Part shown: one piece after another, positions 18,095 through 28,203 of the stretch
Position numbering within the stretch: the stretch's first letter is position 1
Layout of the letters: each line of letters opens with the position of its first letter
DNA from: Clostridiales bacterium SIT11
GTDB taxonomy: Bacteria > Bacillota > Clostridia > Tissierellales > Peptoniphilaceae
DNA length: 64,000 nt
Direction: 5' to 3'
Assembly (NCBI GenBank): GCA_001299455.1
Contig: CYUK01000003.1
Location: 310,001 to 374,000, forward strand
The notes under the pieces: model-generated
Database searches by the model: none
What the model saw: the letters and a program-made list of their open reading frames with translations, nothing else
Told to the model about the DNA's origin: nothing
Made by a program: the position numbers and the translations under genes

Positions 18095-18926
18095 ATTTCA
18101 ACTCTTGAGCTTCTTCATTGGAAAGTTGTGTGTAGTGATCTAATTCTTCTTTCATCTTTCCAGAGTCTGCCCAATCTTTGATGACTTCATTTATAATCTT
18201 TATAAGGTCTTCATTTCCCTTAGCCACGCCAACGGCCATGCTATCTTCTTCTTCAAAACCAACGTCTTGGTAAAGTAAGTCGTCATTTAATTGAGCAAAT
18301 TGGGTTCCTGTAGATCCTGCAACGATCATGGCATCAATGGCCTTGTTTTTTAATTCCAAGACAATGTTGTTACTGTTGGTCATACCTTCGTATTCCGCGC
18401 CCTTTAACTCTGTTGCTAAATTTTCTTGCAAGCTTCCAAGTTGGGCTGCAACCTTTGCTCCCTTAAAATCGTTTTTTGACTTGTATTTTTCTGCATCTTC
18501 CTTGCGGATTAAAACGCCTTGGCTTCCACCATGGTAGGGTTCACTAAAGTCAATGACTTCTTTCCGTTCTTCATTGGCGGCCAGGCCTGAAATGGCAATG
18601 TCCACATCTCCAGCCTTTAAAGAAGGAATAATTCCGTTAAAAGCCATGTCTTGGACTTTCAGTTTCACACCTAATTTATCTGCAACGGCTTGTCCCAGGG
18701 CAATATCAAAGCCCACAACTTGGGTATTGCCATCCTTGTCCTTAGACAACCATTCATAGGGAGGATAATCGGCACTGGTTCCCAGGACAATTTCCCCTTC
18801 TTTTTTAATCTTACTTAAGCTTGGACCGTCTCCGGAGCCTTCCTTACTTTCCTTGGAATTTCCACAAGCAACTAAGCTCAGCACTAATACAACAATCAAT
18901 AAACTTGAACATACTTTTTTTAACAT
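18093..18926 (-). CDS. Polar amino acid ABC transporter substrate-binding lipoprotein
   Basis: 277-aa extracytoplasmic receptor of the SBP_bac_3 family. A signal peptide ends in lipobox LSLVAC (Cys about 21). The mature part begins after a Gly/Ser/Lys linker and shows GEIVLGTSADYPPYEW, VVGFDIALGQAVADKLGVKLKVQDMAFNGIIPSLKAGDVDIAISGLAANEERKEVIDFSEPY, which holds the typical carboxylate and amino-group contacts. GAGG precedes the ATG. It is the first gene of the three-gene operon and follows a long leader. Binding specificity is not readable. Confidence 0.93.
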   Translation of the reverse strand: MLKKVCSSLLIVVLVLSLVACGNSKESKEGSGDGPSLSKIKKEGEIVLGTSADYPPYEWLSKDKDGNTQVVGFDIALGQAVADKLGVKLKVQDMAFNGIIPSLKAGDVDIAISGLAANEERKEVIDFSEPYHGGSQGVLIRKEDAEKYKSKNDFKGAKVAAQLGSLQENLATELKGAEYEGMTNSNNIVLELKNKAIDAMIVAGSTGTQFAQLNDDLLYQDVGFEEEDSMAVGVAKGNEDLIKIINEVIKDWADSGKMKEELDHYTQLSNEEAQELK

Positions 18927-18934
18927 TTTTTACC

Positions 18935-19105
18935 TCTTTTCTGTTATCTAACCAACGAGCTTACAGAAAAGATCTTCTCATGGATTTGGAGTGGGTCTGT
19001 CCCTGTAAGCTCCAAAAACTCTTGCATGACAACTTGGGCATCAAGATTAAGGCCTCCTTTTGTTTAATTTATGATAATGGTCTTATTATACAACTCTTTA
19101 CCAGG
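18935..19105 (-). promoter_or_regulatory. Promoter, internal palindrome and structured leader of the amino-acid transporter operon
   Basis: Reading minus from 19114: TTGCTT, an 18-nt spacer and TATAAT. The perfect palindrome CTTTACC-A-GGTAAAG lies within the spacer, where a repressor would block polymerase. The transcript then has about 140 nt of leader. A perfect 10-nt inverted repeat GAGCTTACAG/CTGTAAGCTC encloses about 40 nt, including a GGG-ACAGA-CCC hairpin. A well-placed AGGAGG precedes TTG-ATG opening a 26-codon frame. A second frame (18944-19027, 27 aa) has protein-like composition but no ribosome-binding site. I do not recognise a known riboswitch; a leader peptide or cis-regulatory RNA is possible. 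Confidence 0.5.
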
Positions 19106-19142
19106 TAAAAGCAAGGACTTTTTTATTCTTTTTTCTTTTCTC

Positions 19143-19949
19143 TTAATAAAGAGTCATGGGAATTAGTTTTTTCTCCTTGGCTTTTTCTTCTATAGGTTTC
19201 TTTTCTACTGGCTTCGCCTGGTTTTTGCCTTCTTTTTTTTCTGGCTTTTGTCCTGGTTTTACATGTTCCACAATTTGCCGAACTCCCATCTTAGCCAGCT
19301 CTTGGTCCGTCCCAATATAAACCGGCGCTCCCAGGAGAACCTTGGGGAAGACGTAGGTTTCCACATCATAGTTAAACATCCGGATACAGCCATTGGAAAC
19401 AGATTGGCCAATTTGATGGGGTTTAATGGTTCCATGGATACCATAGCCAGACTTTCCTGGAATCTTTAGGCCCATCCATCGTTCTCCCAGGGGATTGTTA
19501 GGTGAATTGGCAGGAACGGGAGTGTACTTGCCTCCCATGCCACCCCAGGCTGGGTTGACATGCTTATTTTGAATCCTTGCCTTGCCAGATGGCGTGGGGG
19601 TTCCTGGACCTCCTAGGCAGACAGGATACTTGCCAATAGACCTTGTCCCTTGGTAGAGGGTTAGGGTGTGTCTGGACTTGTTAATGGCAATCCAAATCCC
19701 CTTGCTAGGCGGATTTTTAATAAGGTCATAGACCGCCAGATTTTTATTGGTGAGCATATCCTGGGTTTGGCTGTTTAAGCCGCCTGTCACAGGAAGGTTG
19801 TTTTGGGCTTGAAACCTCTTAATTTCTGCAATTCTTGTGACTCCCTTGGCCTGGGTAAAGTTGTTGGGCCGCATCCATTGGGCAAAACTGGTCATGGGCA
19901 GGGCCACAAGACTTAAGGCCACAAGGCCTATCTTTAAAAATTTACGCAT
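19143..19949 (-). CDS. Secreted L,D-transpeptidase (YkuD family)
   Basis: Peptidoglycan-crosslinking enzyme outside the membrane. A Sec signal peptide (about 1-23) is followed by a short peptidoglycan-binding-like segment (IAEIKRFQAQNNLPVTGGLNSQTQDML). The YkuD catalytic domain (about 85-215) carries the motif HGTIKPHQIGQSVSNGCIRM, with catalytic His and Cys. The last ~45 residues are Lys/Glu/Pro-rich and probably interact with the wall. TAGGAGGA precedes the ATG. It lies 8 nt behind uvrA, perhaps simply co-transcribed with the repair genes. Confidence 0.9.
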   Translation of the reverse strand: MRKFLKIGLVALSLVALPMTSFAQWMRPNNFTQAKGVTRIAEIKRFQAQNNLPVTGGLNSQTQDMLTNKNLAVYDLIKNPPSKGIWIAINKSRHTLTLYQGTRSIGKYPVCLGGPGTPTPSGKARIQNKHVNPAWGGMGGKYTPVPANSPNNPLGERWMGLKIPGKSGYGIHGTIKPHQIGQSVSNGCIRMFNYDVETYVFPKVLLGAPVYIGTDQELAKMGVRQIVEHVKPGQKPEKKEGKNQAKPVEKKPIEEKAKEKKLIPMTLY

Positions 19950-19957
19950 GCTTCCTC

Positions 19958-22774
19958 CTATAATATTTTCTTTAAAAACTGTCCTGTATAGGACTCTTCC
20001 ACTTGGGCCAGGTCTTCCGGACTTCCTGTGGCCACCACTTGGCCACCGCCATCGCCCCCTTCTGGACCCAGGTCAATAATATGGTCAGCCACCTTAATAA
20101 CATCCAGGTTGTGTTCAATCACTACAACCGTGTTTCCTCCATCTACCAGGCGGTTTAGAACTTGGACTAACTTATGGACATCGTACATGTGGAGGCCTGT
20201 TGTGGGCTCATCCAAGATGTAGAGGGTCCGACCTGTCGATCTTTTGGATAATTCCGTGGCCAGCTTAATTCTTTGGGCTTCTCCTCCGGAAAGTTGGGTG
20301 GAGGGCTGACCTAGAGTGATGTAGCCAAGGCCCACATCCATAAGAGTTTGGAGTTTTCGGACAATTCTTGGATGGTTTTCAAAAAAGTCCAGGGCTTCTT
20401 CTACTGTTAAATCCAAAACATCGGAAATATTTTTCCCCTTGTAGTGGACTTCTAGAGTTTCTCTGTTGTAGCGCTTGCCCTTGCAAACTTCACAGGGAAC
20501 GTAGACGTCTGGTAAAAAGTGCATTTCCACCTTTATAATACCATCTCCCTTACAGGCTTCGCAACGGCCACCTTTCACATTAAAGGAAAACCGCCCCTTT
20601 TTATAGCCCCGCATCTTGGCCTCATTGGTCATGGCAAAAAGGTCCCGGATCAGGTCAAAGGTCCCTGTATAGGTGGCTGGGTTGGACCGAGGAGTCCGGC
20701 CAATAGGACTTTGGTCTATATCTACAATTTTATCAATGGCTTCCAGGCCCTTAATTTCCTTATATTTTCCAGGTTTCACCCGAGATTGGTTGACTTTTTG
20801 CTGGAGGGCCTTTAAGAGAACTTCATTGACCAGGGAAGACTTGCCAGACCCACTGACTCCTGTAACAGCTATAAATTTCCCCAAAGGAAAATCTACGTCA
20901 ATGGACTTCAGATTGTTTTCTGCCGCTCCCTTAACCTGAATGACTTCTCCTGAACCCGGTCTCCGGTCCTTGGGAATGGGAATAAACTTTTCTCCCTTTA
21001 AATAGGCTCCTGTAATGGATTCAGGGCAGGTTTTGATTTCTTCTGCATCTCCCTGGCAAACCAGGTGACCTCCCTTGACGCCAGCTCCTGGGCCAATGTC
21101 AATAATTTGGTCTGCAGCATACATGGTATCCTCATCATGTTCCACTACCAGGAGGGTGTTGCCAATATTTGTCAGGTCTCTTAGGGTCTTTAAGAGCATG
21201 GCATTGTCTCTTTGGTGGAGGCCAATAGAAGGCTCATCCAAAACATAAATAACCCCTACTAGGGCCGACCCAATTTGAGTGGCCAGGCGGATTCTTTGGG
21301 CTTCGCCTCCTGATAGGGACCCGGCCATCCGAGCCAGGGTCAGGTAGGAAAGACCTACATTATCTAAGAAAGATAGGCGGGCAATAATTTCCTTTAAAAT
21401 ATTTTCCGCTATAATGCTTTCTTTTTCCGATAGGGTCAGACCCTTGAAAAATTCCAAGGCCTTTGTAATGGACAGTTGGGTAGCTTCATGAATATTTAAC
21501 CCTCCCACCTTTACAGACAAGAGACTTTCTTTTAATCTGGCTCCATGGCAGCTAGGACAGGGAATATCTGCCATAAAGTCGTCAATCCGGTCCATCATCC
21601 GGTCAGACTTGGTTTCCAAATACCGTCTTTTTAGGTTCTTCAAAATTCCTTCAAAGGGCCCGGAGTATTTTTTCCTTCCTGAAAAATAGGAATCATAGGA
21701 AATGGTGATATTGGTACTTGTCCCTTCCATGAGGTCCTGCATAAAACTTTCTGGCAGGTCCTTGACCGGAGTGGTGATACTGACCCCTTCTTTTTTGGCC
21801 AAGGCCTTAATCATTTCATAATAATAGGTTCCATCACTGTTGGAGTAGCAGGAAATGGCCCCTTCCTTAATGGACAGGTCTTTGTTGGGAATAATTAAGT
21901 CCGGATCCGGTTCCTTGGAATAGCCAATCCCGTTACAGGTTGGACAAGCTCCAACCGGGCTATTAAAGGAAAAAGACCGGGGACTGATTTCTTCAATAAC
22001 AATTCCACAATGGGGGCAGGATAATTTTGTTGAAAAAACCAGGGGTTCTTCCTGGCCCAAGACATCCACATGGACCAGACCGTTACCTATTTCCACAGCA
22101 AGTTCCAGGGAATCTGCCAGGCGGGACTCAATTCCTTCTTTAATAATCAGCCGGTCTACCACTGTTTCAATGGTGTGCTTTTGGTTTTTATTGAGGTCAG
22201 GAATTTCTTCAATGGTGTAAAATTCTCCATCCACCCGGAGGCGGATGTAGCCGTCTTTTTTAATTTGGTCCAGGACCTTCTGGTGCATGCCCTTTCTTTC
22301 CACGACATTGGGCCCCAGAATTTGAATCTTGGTCCTTTCCTCTAAAGACATAATCTTGTCTACCATTTGGTCAATACTGTAGGAGGTAATTTCTCTTCCA
22401 CATTTTGGACAGTAGGGGTGGCCCACCCGGGCATAGAGAAGGCGTAAATAGTCATAAATTTCTGTGACCGTCCCCACTGTGGACCTGGGATTTTTAGATG
22501 TGGTTTTTTGGTCAATGGAAATGCTTGGGCTCATGCCTGTAATTTCATCGACTTCTGGCTTGTCCATTTGCCCTAGGAACTGGCGAGCATAGGAAGACAG
22601 ACTTTCCACATACCGCCTTTGGCCCTCGGCATAAATGGTATCAAAGGCCAGAGAGGACTTTCCAGACCCAGAAAGGCCAGTAATGACCACAAATTCATTC
22701 CTGGGAATTTTGACATCTATATTTTTTAAGTTATGCTGTCTTGCTCCCCGTATAGAAATATAGGAATCCTTCAT
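19958..22774 (-). CDS. uvrA: Excinuclease ABC subunit A
   Basis: Damage-recognition ATPase of nucleotide excision repair. 938 aa, with two ABC modules: Walker [12 protein letters not shown] (about 33) and [11 protein letters not shown] (about 645), plus two LSGGEAQRI signatures. Zinc-binding Cys pairs are all intact: [39 protein letters not shown]. It overlaps uvrB by 4 nt (ATGA), so the two are translationally coupled; the third subunit gene uvrC is not in this window. Confidence 0.97.
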   Translation of the reverse strand: MKDSYISIRGARQHNLKNIDVKIPRNEFVVITGLSGSGKSSLAFDTIYAEGQRRYVESLSSYARQFLGQMDKPEVDEITGMSPSISIDQKTTSKNPRSTVGTVTEIYDYLRLLYARVGHPYCPKCGREITSYSIDQMVDKIMSLEERTKIQILGPNVVERKGMHQKVLDQIKKDGYIRLRVDGEFYTIEEIPDLNKNQKHTIETVVDRLIIKEGIESRLADSLELAVEIGNGLVHVDVLGQEEPLVFSTKLSCPHCGIVIEEISPRSFSFNSPVGACPTCNGIGYSKEPDPDLIIPNKDLSIKEGAISCYSNSDGTYYYEMIKALAKKEGVSITTPVKDLPESFMQDLMEGTSTNITISYDSYFSGRKKYSGPFEGILKNLKRRYLETKSDRMMDRIDDFMADIPCPSCHGARLKESLLSVKVGGLNIHEATQLSITKALEFFKGLTLSEKESIIAENILKEIIARLSFLDNVGLSYLTLARMAGSLSGGEAQRIRLATQIGSALVGVIYVLDEPSIGLHQRDNAMLLKTLRDLTNIGNTLLVVEHDEDTMYAADQIIDIGPGAGVKGGHLVCQGDAEEIKTCPESITGAYLKGEKFIPIPKDRRPGSGEVIQVKGAAENNLKSIDVDFPLGKFIAVTGVSGSGKSSLVNEVLLKALQQKVNQSRVKPGKYKEIKGLEAIDKIVDIDQSPIGRTPRSNPATYTGTFDLIRDLFAMTNEAKMRGYKKGRFSFNVKGGRCEACKGDGIIKVEMHFLPDVYVPCEVCKGKRYNRETLEVHYKGKNISDVLDLTVEEALDFFENHPRIVRKLQTLMDVGLGYITLGQPSTQLSGGEAQRIKLATELSKRSTGRTLYILDEPTTGLHMYDVHKLVQVLNRLVDGGNTVVVIEHNLDVIKVADHIIDLGPEGGDGGGQVVATGSPEDLAQVEESYTGQFLKKIL

Positions 22775-24756
22775 GCATCCTCCTCTTCTAATTTTTTCTT
22801 TATTTCTACTTTTAATTCTGTAATCTTATCTCGAATTTCTGCTGCCTTTTCAAAGTCCAGTTCTTCCGCTGCCCGGTACATTTCCGGTGTCAAGTTTTTA
22901 ATCATTTCTTCAATTTCAGAAACATCAAATTCATCCCCGTAGTCTGCTGTCTCTTCGGCAGCCACTGTAGCCGCAATAATATCCCGAACACTCTTTTTCA
23001 CAGATGTGGGAGTAATGCCATGTTCTTTGTTAAAAGCCTCTTGGATCTCCCGTCGACGATTGGTTTCATCAATAGTCACCCGCATGGAGTCAGTAATGGT
23101 GTCTCCGTACATGACCACCTCTCCGTTGACATTCCGGGCTGCCCGGCCGGCCGTTTGGATTAGAGAAGTTTCTGACCGTAAAAAGCCTTCCTTGTCTGCA
23201 TCTAAAATGGAGACCAGGCTCACTTCCGGTATATCTAAACCCTCTCTTAGAAGGTTAATCCCCACTAAAACATCATAGACTCCCAGTCTTAAGTCTCTGA
23301 TAATTTCCATCCGTTCAATGGTATCAATATCCGAGTGCATATAGGTTACTTTAATATTGAGACCTTTAAGGTAATCTGTCAAGTCTTCTGCCATTTTCTT
23401 GGTCAAGGTTGTAATCAGGACCCGTTCCTTTTTTGCTACCCGGTCTTGGATGTCATCGACAATGGAGTCAATTTGATGGTCTGTGGGCCGGACAGTAATT
23501 TTTGGATCTAAAAGGCCTGTGGGCCGGATAATTTGTTCCACAATTTCCTTGGAATGGTCCCGCTCATAGGGGCCTGGCGTGGCGGAAACATAGAGGCATT
23601 GGTGCATCATCTGCTCAAACTCTGTAAACCGCATGGGCCGGTTGTCCAGGGCGGACGGCAGGCGAAATCCATAGTCCACCAGAGTGGTCTTTCTGGACCG
23701 GTCCCCATTGTACATACCGCCAATTTGAGGAATGGTCACATGGGACTCGTCAATAATCGTTAAAAAATCCTTGGGAAAATAGTCAATGAGGGTGTACGGC
23801 TTAGATCCAGGAGCCCTGGCGGACAAGTGGCGGGAATAGTTTTCTATTCCTGAGCAAAAGCCCATTTCTTGCAACATTTCCAAGTCATACCGAGTCCTTT
23901 GCTCCAGTCTTTGGGCCTCCAAAAGTTTGTCTTGATCCTTGAGTTCTGTCAATCTTTCTTCCAATTCCTCTTCTATGGTGACAATGGCCCTTTTGACCTT
24001 TTCTTCTGAAGTGGCAAAGTGAGAAGCAGGGAAAATGGAAATGTGGTTTCTATAGCCTACCACTTCCCCTGTCAAGGCATTGACTTCTGTAATCCGGTCG
24101 ATCTCATCTCCAAAAAATTCAACCCGGTAGGAATTCTCTGAAGATGCCGCCGGGAAGATTTCTAAAATATCCCCCCGAACCCGGAAGGTTCCCCGGACAA
24201 AGTTGACGTCATTGCGGACATATTGGATGTCCACCAGCTTGGACATGACTTCATTCCGGTCTCGGACCATGCCTGGCCGGAGACTGACCACAAGATTTTC
24301 GTAGTCAATCGGGTCTCCCAGGCCATAGATACAGGAAACACTGGCCACAATAATGACGTCTTTTCGTTCAAACAAGCTCATGGTGGCACTGTGGCGGAGC
24401 TTGTCAATTTCATCATTAATGGAGGCATCCTTTTCTATAAAGGTGTCCGTTTGGGGAACATAGGCTTCTGGTTGGTAGTAATCATAGTAGGAGACAAAAT
24501 ACTCCACTGCATTTTCCGGAAAAAATTCCTTAAATTCACTGGCCAGTTGGTAGGCCAGAGTTTTATTATGGGCAATGACCAGAGTTGGCTTTTGGACTCT
24601 TTCTATGACCTTGGCCATGGTAAAGGTCTTGCCAGACCCTGTAACCCCCTTAAGGGTTTGGTGCCGGTCCCCTTCTTCAATCCCCTTGGCCAGCTTATCA
24701 ATAGCCTGGGGTTGGTCCCCCATGGGCTCAAAGGGGGCATGTACTTTAAATTCCAT
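22771..24756 (-). CDS. uvrB: Excinuclease ABC subunit B
   Basis: Central helicase-like subunit that verifies damage and recruits UvrC. 661 aa. It has Walker A GVTGSGKT (about 38-45), the damage-probing beta-hairpin [16 protein letters not shown] (about 92-107), DEAD-box equivalent DESH, helicase motifs V/VI ([23 protein letters not shown]) and the C-terminal UVR motif [15 protein letters not shown] for UvrC contact. AGAGG precedes the ATG. It is the first gene of uvrB-uvrA. Confidence 0.97.
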   Translation of the reverse strand: MEFKVHAPFEPMGDQPQAIDKLAKGIEEGDRHQTLKGVTGSGKTFTMAKVIERVQKPTLVIAHNKTLAYQLASEFKEFFPENAVEYFVSYYDYYQPEAYVPQTDTFIEKDASINDEIDKLRHSATMSLFERKDVIIVASVSCIYGLGDPIDYENLVVSLRPGMVRDRNEVMSKLVDIQYVRNDVNFVRGTFRVRGDILEIFPAASSENSYRVEFFGDEIDRITEVNALTGEVVGYRNHISIFPASHFATSEEKVKRAIVTIEEELEERLTELKDQDKLLEAQRLEQRTRYDLEMLQEMGFCSGIENYSRHLSARAPGSKPYTLIDYFPKDFLTIIDESHVTIPQIGGMYNGDRSRKTTLVDYGFRLPSALDNRPMRFTEFEQMMHQCLYVSATPGPYERDHSKEIVEQIIRPTGLLDPKITVRPTDHQIDSIVDDIQDRVAKKERVLITTLTKKMAEDLTDYLKGLNIKVTYMHSDIDTIERMEIIRDLRLGVYDVLVGINLLREGLDIPEVSLVSILDADKEGFLRSETSLIQTAGRAARNVNGEVVMYGDTITDSMRVTIDETNRRREIQEAFNKEHGITPTSVKKSVRDIIAATVAAEETADYGDEFDVSEIEEMIKNLTPEMYRAAEELDFEKAAEIRDKITELKVEIKKKLEEEDA

Positions 24757-24780
24757 ATTTGCCTCTTTTCTATAGACTAG

Positions 24781-24811
24781 GAAAAGCTATCTAGTCTTCT
24801 AGATAGCTTTG
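24781..24811 (-). terminator. Intrinsic terminator after ctpA
   Basis: On minus, AAAGCTATCTAG pairs with CTAGATAGCTTTT around a short loop just past the ctpA stop. Confidence 0.85.
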
Positions 24812-24812
24812 C

Positions 24813-25982
24813 TTAATTCTTATCTTTTAAAAGGTCAACCGCCTTCTGGAGTTGTTTGTCTTCCTTGTAAAAGTTCAGGCCAATCCCCTTGGCATTAGGG
24901 TCCAGGTCCACTTTCACATCTGGGGCGATTCCCTTCTTATCAATACTTACCCCATTTGGCGTAAAATATTCAGCTACAGTCAGTTTTATTCCATCTCCAC
25001 CGGGAAAGGTCTTTACAATTTGAATGACGCCCTTACCATAGGACTGGTCTCCTACAAGTGTAGCCCTCTTATGGTCCTTTAAGGCTCCAGCCAAAATTTC
25101 ACTGGCAGAGGCAGACCCCTTATTCATTAAAACCACCATGGGGAGGTCCAAGGCTTTTTCATCGGATTCTACCTTGTCTACAATCTTGCCTTCCCGGTCC
25201 TTGGCTGAAACAATCAGTCCCTTGCCCAAAAGCTGGTCGGCAATTTCTGTGGCTCCATCCATGACACCACCAGGGTTTCCCCTAAGGTCTAAAATCAAAC
25301 CCTTGGTATTTTCATCGACAACCTTTTTGACATGGTTGGAAAATTCTTCCGCCGTATGGTCTGAAAATTGTTGGATGCCAATATAGGCCAGGTTTCCCTC
25401 TAATTTTTGAGAAATCACTGTGTCCAGACTGATTTTTTTCCGGACCAGGGTCAGAGTCTTGATACCTTCATCTTTCTTTAAAATTTGCAGGTCCACCTTT
25501 GTGTCTTCCTTGCCCTTCATAGCTTCTACAGCCTGGGACAGGTTTTCTCCCCGGTAGTCCTTGCCATTGACCTTAATAATCTTATCTCCAGTAGTAATGC
25601 CTGCCTTATCTGCCGGTGAATCCTTAATAGCAGAAACTACCGTAATGAGGTCATCGTCTCCCGGAGCCAGGACCATACCTACACCATAGAAGCTGGCTTG
25701 GGTAAAATCCATCAGGTCTTGCATTTCTTTTTTTGTATAGTATTCGGAATAAGGATCTTCCAAAGAAGCTACGATTCCCTTTAACTGTCCTGTATAAAAC
25801 TTCTTTTCATCTACCTTCCGCAAGTAATTTTTCTTGATAAAGGTCTTCAGATACTGCATTTTTATAGCTTCTTGGGGGCTTAAATCATTTCCAAAGACAG
25901 TTTCCCTCTTGGCCAGGTAAAAAGTCATCCCATTGGTCAAGAGTAAAACCGCTAGGATAATTCCAATCCAGCGTTTTTTCAC
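24813..25982 (-). CDS. ctpA: C-terminal processing peptidase (S41 family)
   Basis: Membrane-anchored serine protease facing outward. One N-terminal membrane segment (about 5-24) is followed by a PDZ domain (about 95-170, GVGMVLAPGDDDLITVVSAIKDSPADKAGI) and the S41 catalytic domain. The domain has the oxyanion strand LILDLRGNPGGVMDGA and the catalytic Ser/Lys in NKGSASASEILAGALKDHKRATLVGDQSYGKG. The start is GTG at 25982 with AGAGG 5 nt upstream. Genes for an EnvC-like peptidase and FtsEX lie just upstream, the usual Bacillota association of cell-wall hydrolase control with CtpA. Confidence 0.93.
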   Translation of the reverse strand: MKKRWIGIILAVLLLTNGMTFYLAKRETVFGNDLSPQEAIKMQYLKTFIKKNYLRKVDEKKFYTGQLKGIVASLEDPYSEYYTKKEMQDLMDFTQASFYGVGMVLAPGDDDLITVVSAIKDSPADKAGITTGDKIIKVNGKDYRGENLSQAVEAMKGKEDTKVDLQILKKDEGIKTLTLVRKKISLDTVISQKLEGNLAYIGIQQFSDHTAEEFSNHVKKVVDENTKGLILDLRGNPGGVMDGATEIADQLLGKGLIVSAKDREGKIVDKVESDEKALDLPMVVLMNKGSASASEILAGALKDHKRATLVGDQSYGKGVIQIVKTFPGGDGIKLTVAEYFTPNGVSIDKKGIAPDVKVDLDPNAKGIGLNFYKEDKQLQKAVDLLKDKN

Positions 25983-26012
25983 AAAAACCTCTTTCTATTG
26001 ACTCTCTTTCCC

Positions 26013-27290
26013 TTATAGGTAGCCCAGAGGATTTACAGCCTTTCCTCCCACCCGGACTTCAAAGTGGCAGTGGGGGCCTGTAGACCGGCCTGTGGACCCT
26101 ACTAGGGAAATGACTTGTCCTTGGCTTACTTGTTGGCCTACCCGGACCTTTAAGCTGGAGTTATGGGCATAGACAGTCACCTTGTCTCCGTGGTCAATCA
26201 TAACCACATTCCCATAAGAACCAAGATAACTTGCTGTAATGACTACTCCGGCCTTAGCCGCATGGACTGGAGTTCCTGCCGGAGCTGGAATATCACAACC
26301 GGAGTGGAATTTCCGCGTTCCTAAAACAGGATGGACCCGGTAACCAAAGGGAGAGGAAATTCTGGAATAACCAGACAAGGGCCACATTAATCTTCCACCA
26401 CTGGGGATTTGCACAGGGGCTATTTCTGGTCTTTGGGCAACCGCTCCTGAAGAGGATTGTTGCCGGTTGGATCTTGTCTTTGACCTAGCCGCCCTTTGGG
26501 CTTGGCGCTTAGCTTCTTGCTTGCGCAGGTCTTCCAGCCTTTTTTGCTCGCTAATATCTGACCGAATTTGGTTGATTCTTCTTTCCAGCTCTTGCTCTTC
26601 TCTCTGCATGGCATCGTAGTCTTCTTCATAAAGAGACAAGTTGCTTTCAAGATTGGTCATATAGGTATGTTTGGCCGCATTGGCACTTTCCAAGGCCGCC
26701 TTCTTACTTTCGACTTGAGCTTGTTCCTTCTTTAATTCAGCTTGCTTATTTTCCAAGCTTTGCTTCTTTTCATGGATAATGTCCACTTGTTCCTTAATAT
26801 GGGCCACTAGTTTTCTGTCTTGCTTATTTATGGCACTGACTAGCTCCACATTGGAGAGGAAGGTTTCCATATTTTCAGAGTTTAATAGGACTTCCAAGTA
26901 GCCAACGTCTCCATTGACATACATAACCTTAATCCTTTGGGCAAAGGCATCTTGGGAAGCTTTGAGTTTTGCTTGAGCTTCTTCCAATTCCTTTTGGGCC
27001 ACTTGGATTTCCTCTTCCAGGCTGGAAATCCTGGCCAAGACATTGGATAAGTCTTCACTGGCCTTGGTAATAGACGCATCTAAGGCAGCAATTTCATTTT
27101 CCACTTGGGCCACTTGACTCTTTGTAGAATTAATGGATTCTTGCTTTTGTGTAATCTTTGCTTCTACAGCCTTCTTGTCTTGCATCACTTGATTCAAATC
27201 TTTTTGAGATGCATAGACAAAACCTGGCGTCAATGTCCCCACCATAAGTAACGTACAAAGGCCCCTTTTGAGCCATTCTTTATGTTCCAC
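26013..27290 (-). CDS. EnvC-like coiled-coil M23 peptidase
   Basis: Extracytoplasmic peptidoglycan endopeptidase or activator. A signal peptide (about 1-28, LMVGTLTPGFVYA) is followed by a long coiled coil (about 30-255) of the kind that docks to FtsX, a basic linker rich in Arg/Gln/Ser, and an M23 (LytM) domain (about 300-425). The domain keeps the zinc ligands: HSGCDIPAPAGTPV (H..D) and HCHFEVRVGG (HxH). The presence of ligands suggests a catalytically active enzyme rather than a degenerate EnvC. A GTG start has AGGAGG 7 nt upstream. It lies 10 nt behind ftsX. Confidence 0.9.
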   Translation of the reverse strand: MEHKEWLKRGLCTLLMVGTLTPGFVYASQKDLNQVMQDKKAVEAKITQKQESINSTKSQVAQVENEIAALDASITKASEDLSNVLARISSLEEEIQVAQKELEEAQAKLKASQDAFAQRIKVMYVNGDVGYLEVLLNSENMETFLSNVELVSAINKQDRKLVAHIKEQVDIIHEKKQSLENKQAELKKEQAQVESKKAALESANAAKHTYMTNLESNLSLYEEDYDAMQREEQELERRINQIRSDISEQKRLEDLRKQEAKRQAQRAARSKTRSNRQQSSSGAVAQRPEIAPVQIPSGGRLMWPLSGYSRISSPFGYRVHPVLGTRKFHSGCDIPAPAGTPVHAAKAGVVITASYLGSYGNVVMIDHGDKVTVYAHNSSLKVRVGQQVSQGQVISLVGSTGRSTGPHCHFEVRVGGKAVNPLGYL

Positions 27291-27300
27291 TTATACCCTC

Positions 27301-28203
27301 CTAAACATCTAAATGTCTCGTCACTGATATAATACTTCCTAAATATCCTATGCCCATGCCTAAACTGGCTAAAATAATAGCTAGGTCTAGGGACAAACTG
27401 CGGTCCGGGCTAAAGAGTCCAATCCCCAATACATTGATGAGCTGAGGATTAAACCGATTAAACACAAATTGATAGGCAAAAAATAAAACCAAGGTTGCCA
27501 AAAGCCCTGCAAAAAGGCCAAATAAGATGCCTTCAACTAGGAAGGGCCCTCGGATATAGTAATTGTTGGCCCCAACATAGCGCATAATTTGAATTTCCTT
27601 GCTCCGGTTTTGTAGGGCGATCCGAATGGTGTTGTGGATAAGGACCATAGAAATAATAAAGAGGACTGTAATAATCCCGGCCCCTCCATAGCGAACTCCC
27701 TGGTAGACCTTTAACATCCGGTTGACTAGGTCATTGTAGTATTGGACCTTGTAGACCCCATCCATTTTTTCCGATTGCTTGGCCACCCTGTAGCCGTTGT
27801 CTAAATTTTTTAAATGAAGGGTAAAGGAAACAGGTAGGGGGTTGTTGGGGAGCCCCTCTAAAATATATTCATCTCCCTTTAACCGGTCCTTCATATCTTC
27901 TAGGGCCTGGTCCTTGGAGGTATAGTCCACCTTGGTGACCCCCTCCATATTTTGGAAGTTTTTTCCCAAATTTTGGATTTGGTCTTCGGTCAAACCATCA
28001 TCTAGGAAAACCACAATTTTTTGTAGTTTTTCCCCTGATTCATGGACAATTTCTTCTACATTTAAAACCAAAAGGGAAATAATCCCAAAAATAATCAGTA
28101 CAAAGGTAATGGATACAATAGAAGCTGTGGTCATTCCAAAGTTCCGCCACATTCCTACGAACCCTTCTCGAAGTATATTTTTAATTTGTCTTAGGGTTCT
28201 CAT
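27301..28203 (-). CDS. ftsX: Cell division ABC-type permease FtsX
   Basis: Membrane partner of FtsE. An N-terminal cytoplasmic stretch leads to membrane segment 1 (about 20-45), then an extracytoplasmic domain (about 50-160) that would hold the coiled coil of the M23 protein, then three more segments in the C-terminal FtsX domain. 300 aa from the chosen ATG. The open frame extends 13 codons upstream to 28242 inside ftsE. ATG at 28203 (MRTLRQIKNILREG) is the usual FtsX start and has AGGA in front. It overlaps ftsE by 23 nt. Confidence 0.92.
   Translation of the reverse strand: MRTLRQIKNILREGFVGMWRNFGMTTASIVSITFVLIIFGIISLLVLNVEEIVHESGEKLQKIVVFLDDGLTEDQIQNLGKNFQNMEGVTKVDYTSKDQALEDMKDRLKGDEYILEGLPNNPLPVSFTLHLKNLDNGYRVAKQSEKMDGVYKVQYYNDLVNRMLKVYQGVRYGGAGIITVLFIISMVLIHNTIRIALQNRSKEIQIMRYVGANNYYIRGPFLVEGILFGLFAGLLATLVLFFAYQFVFNRFNPQLINVLGIGLFSPDRSLSLDLAIILASLGMGIGYLGSIISVTRHLDV

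Noticed and set aside
18935-19114. T-box or other named riboswitch in the transporter leader
   Set aside because: I could not find the T-box sequence or any other riboswitch consensus I know; left as an unclassified structured leader.
24223-24780. 185-codon plus-strand open frame opposite uvrB
   Set aside because: It is the antisense shadow of a conserved gene and has no recognisable protein features.
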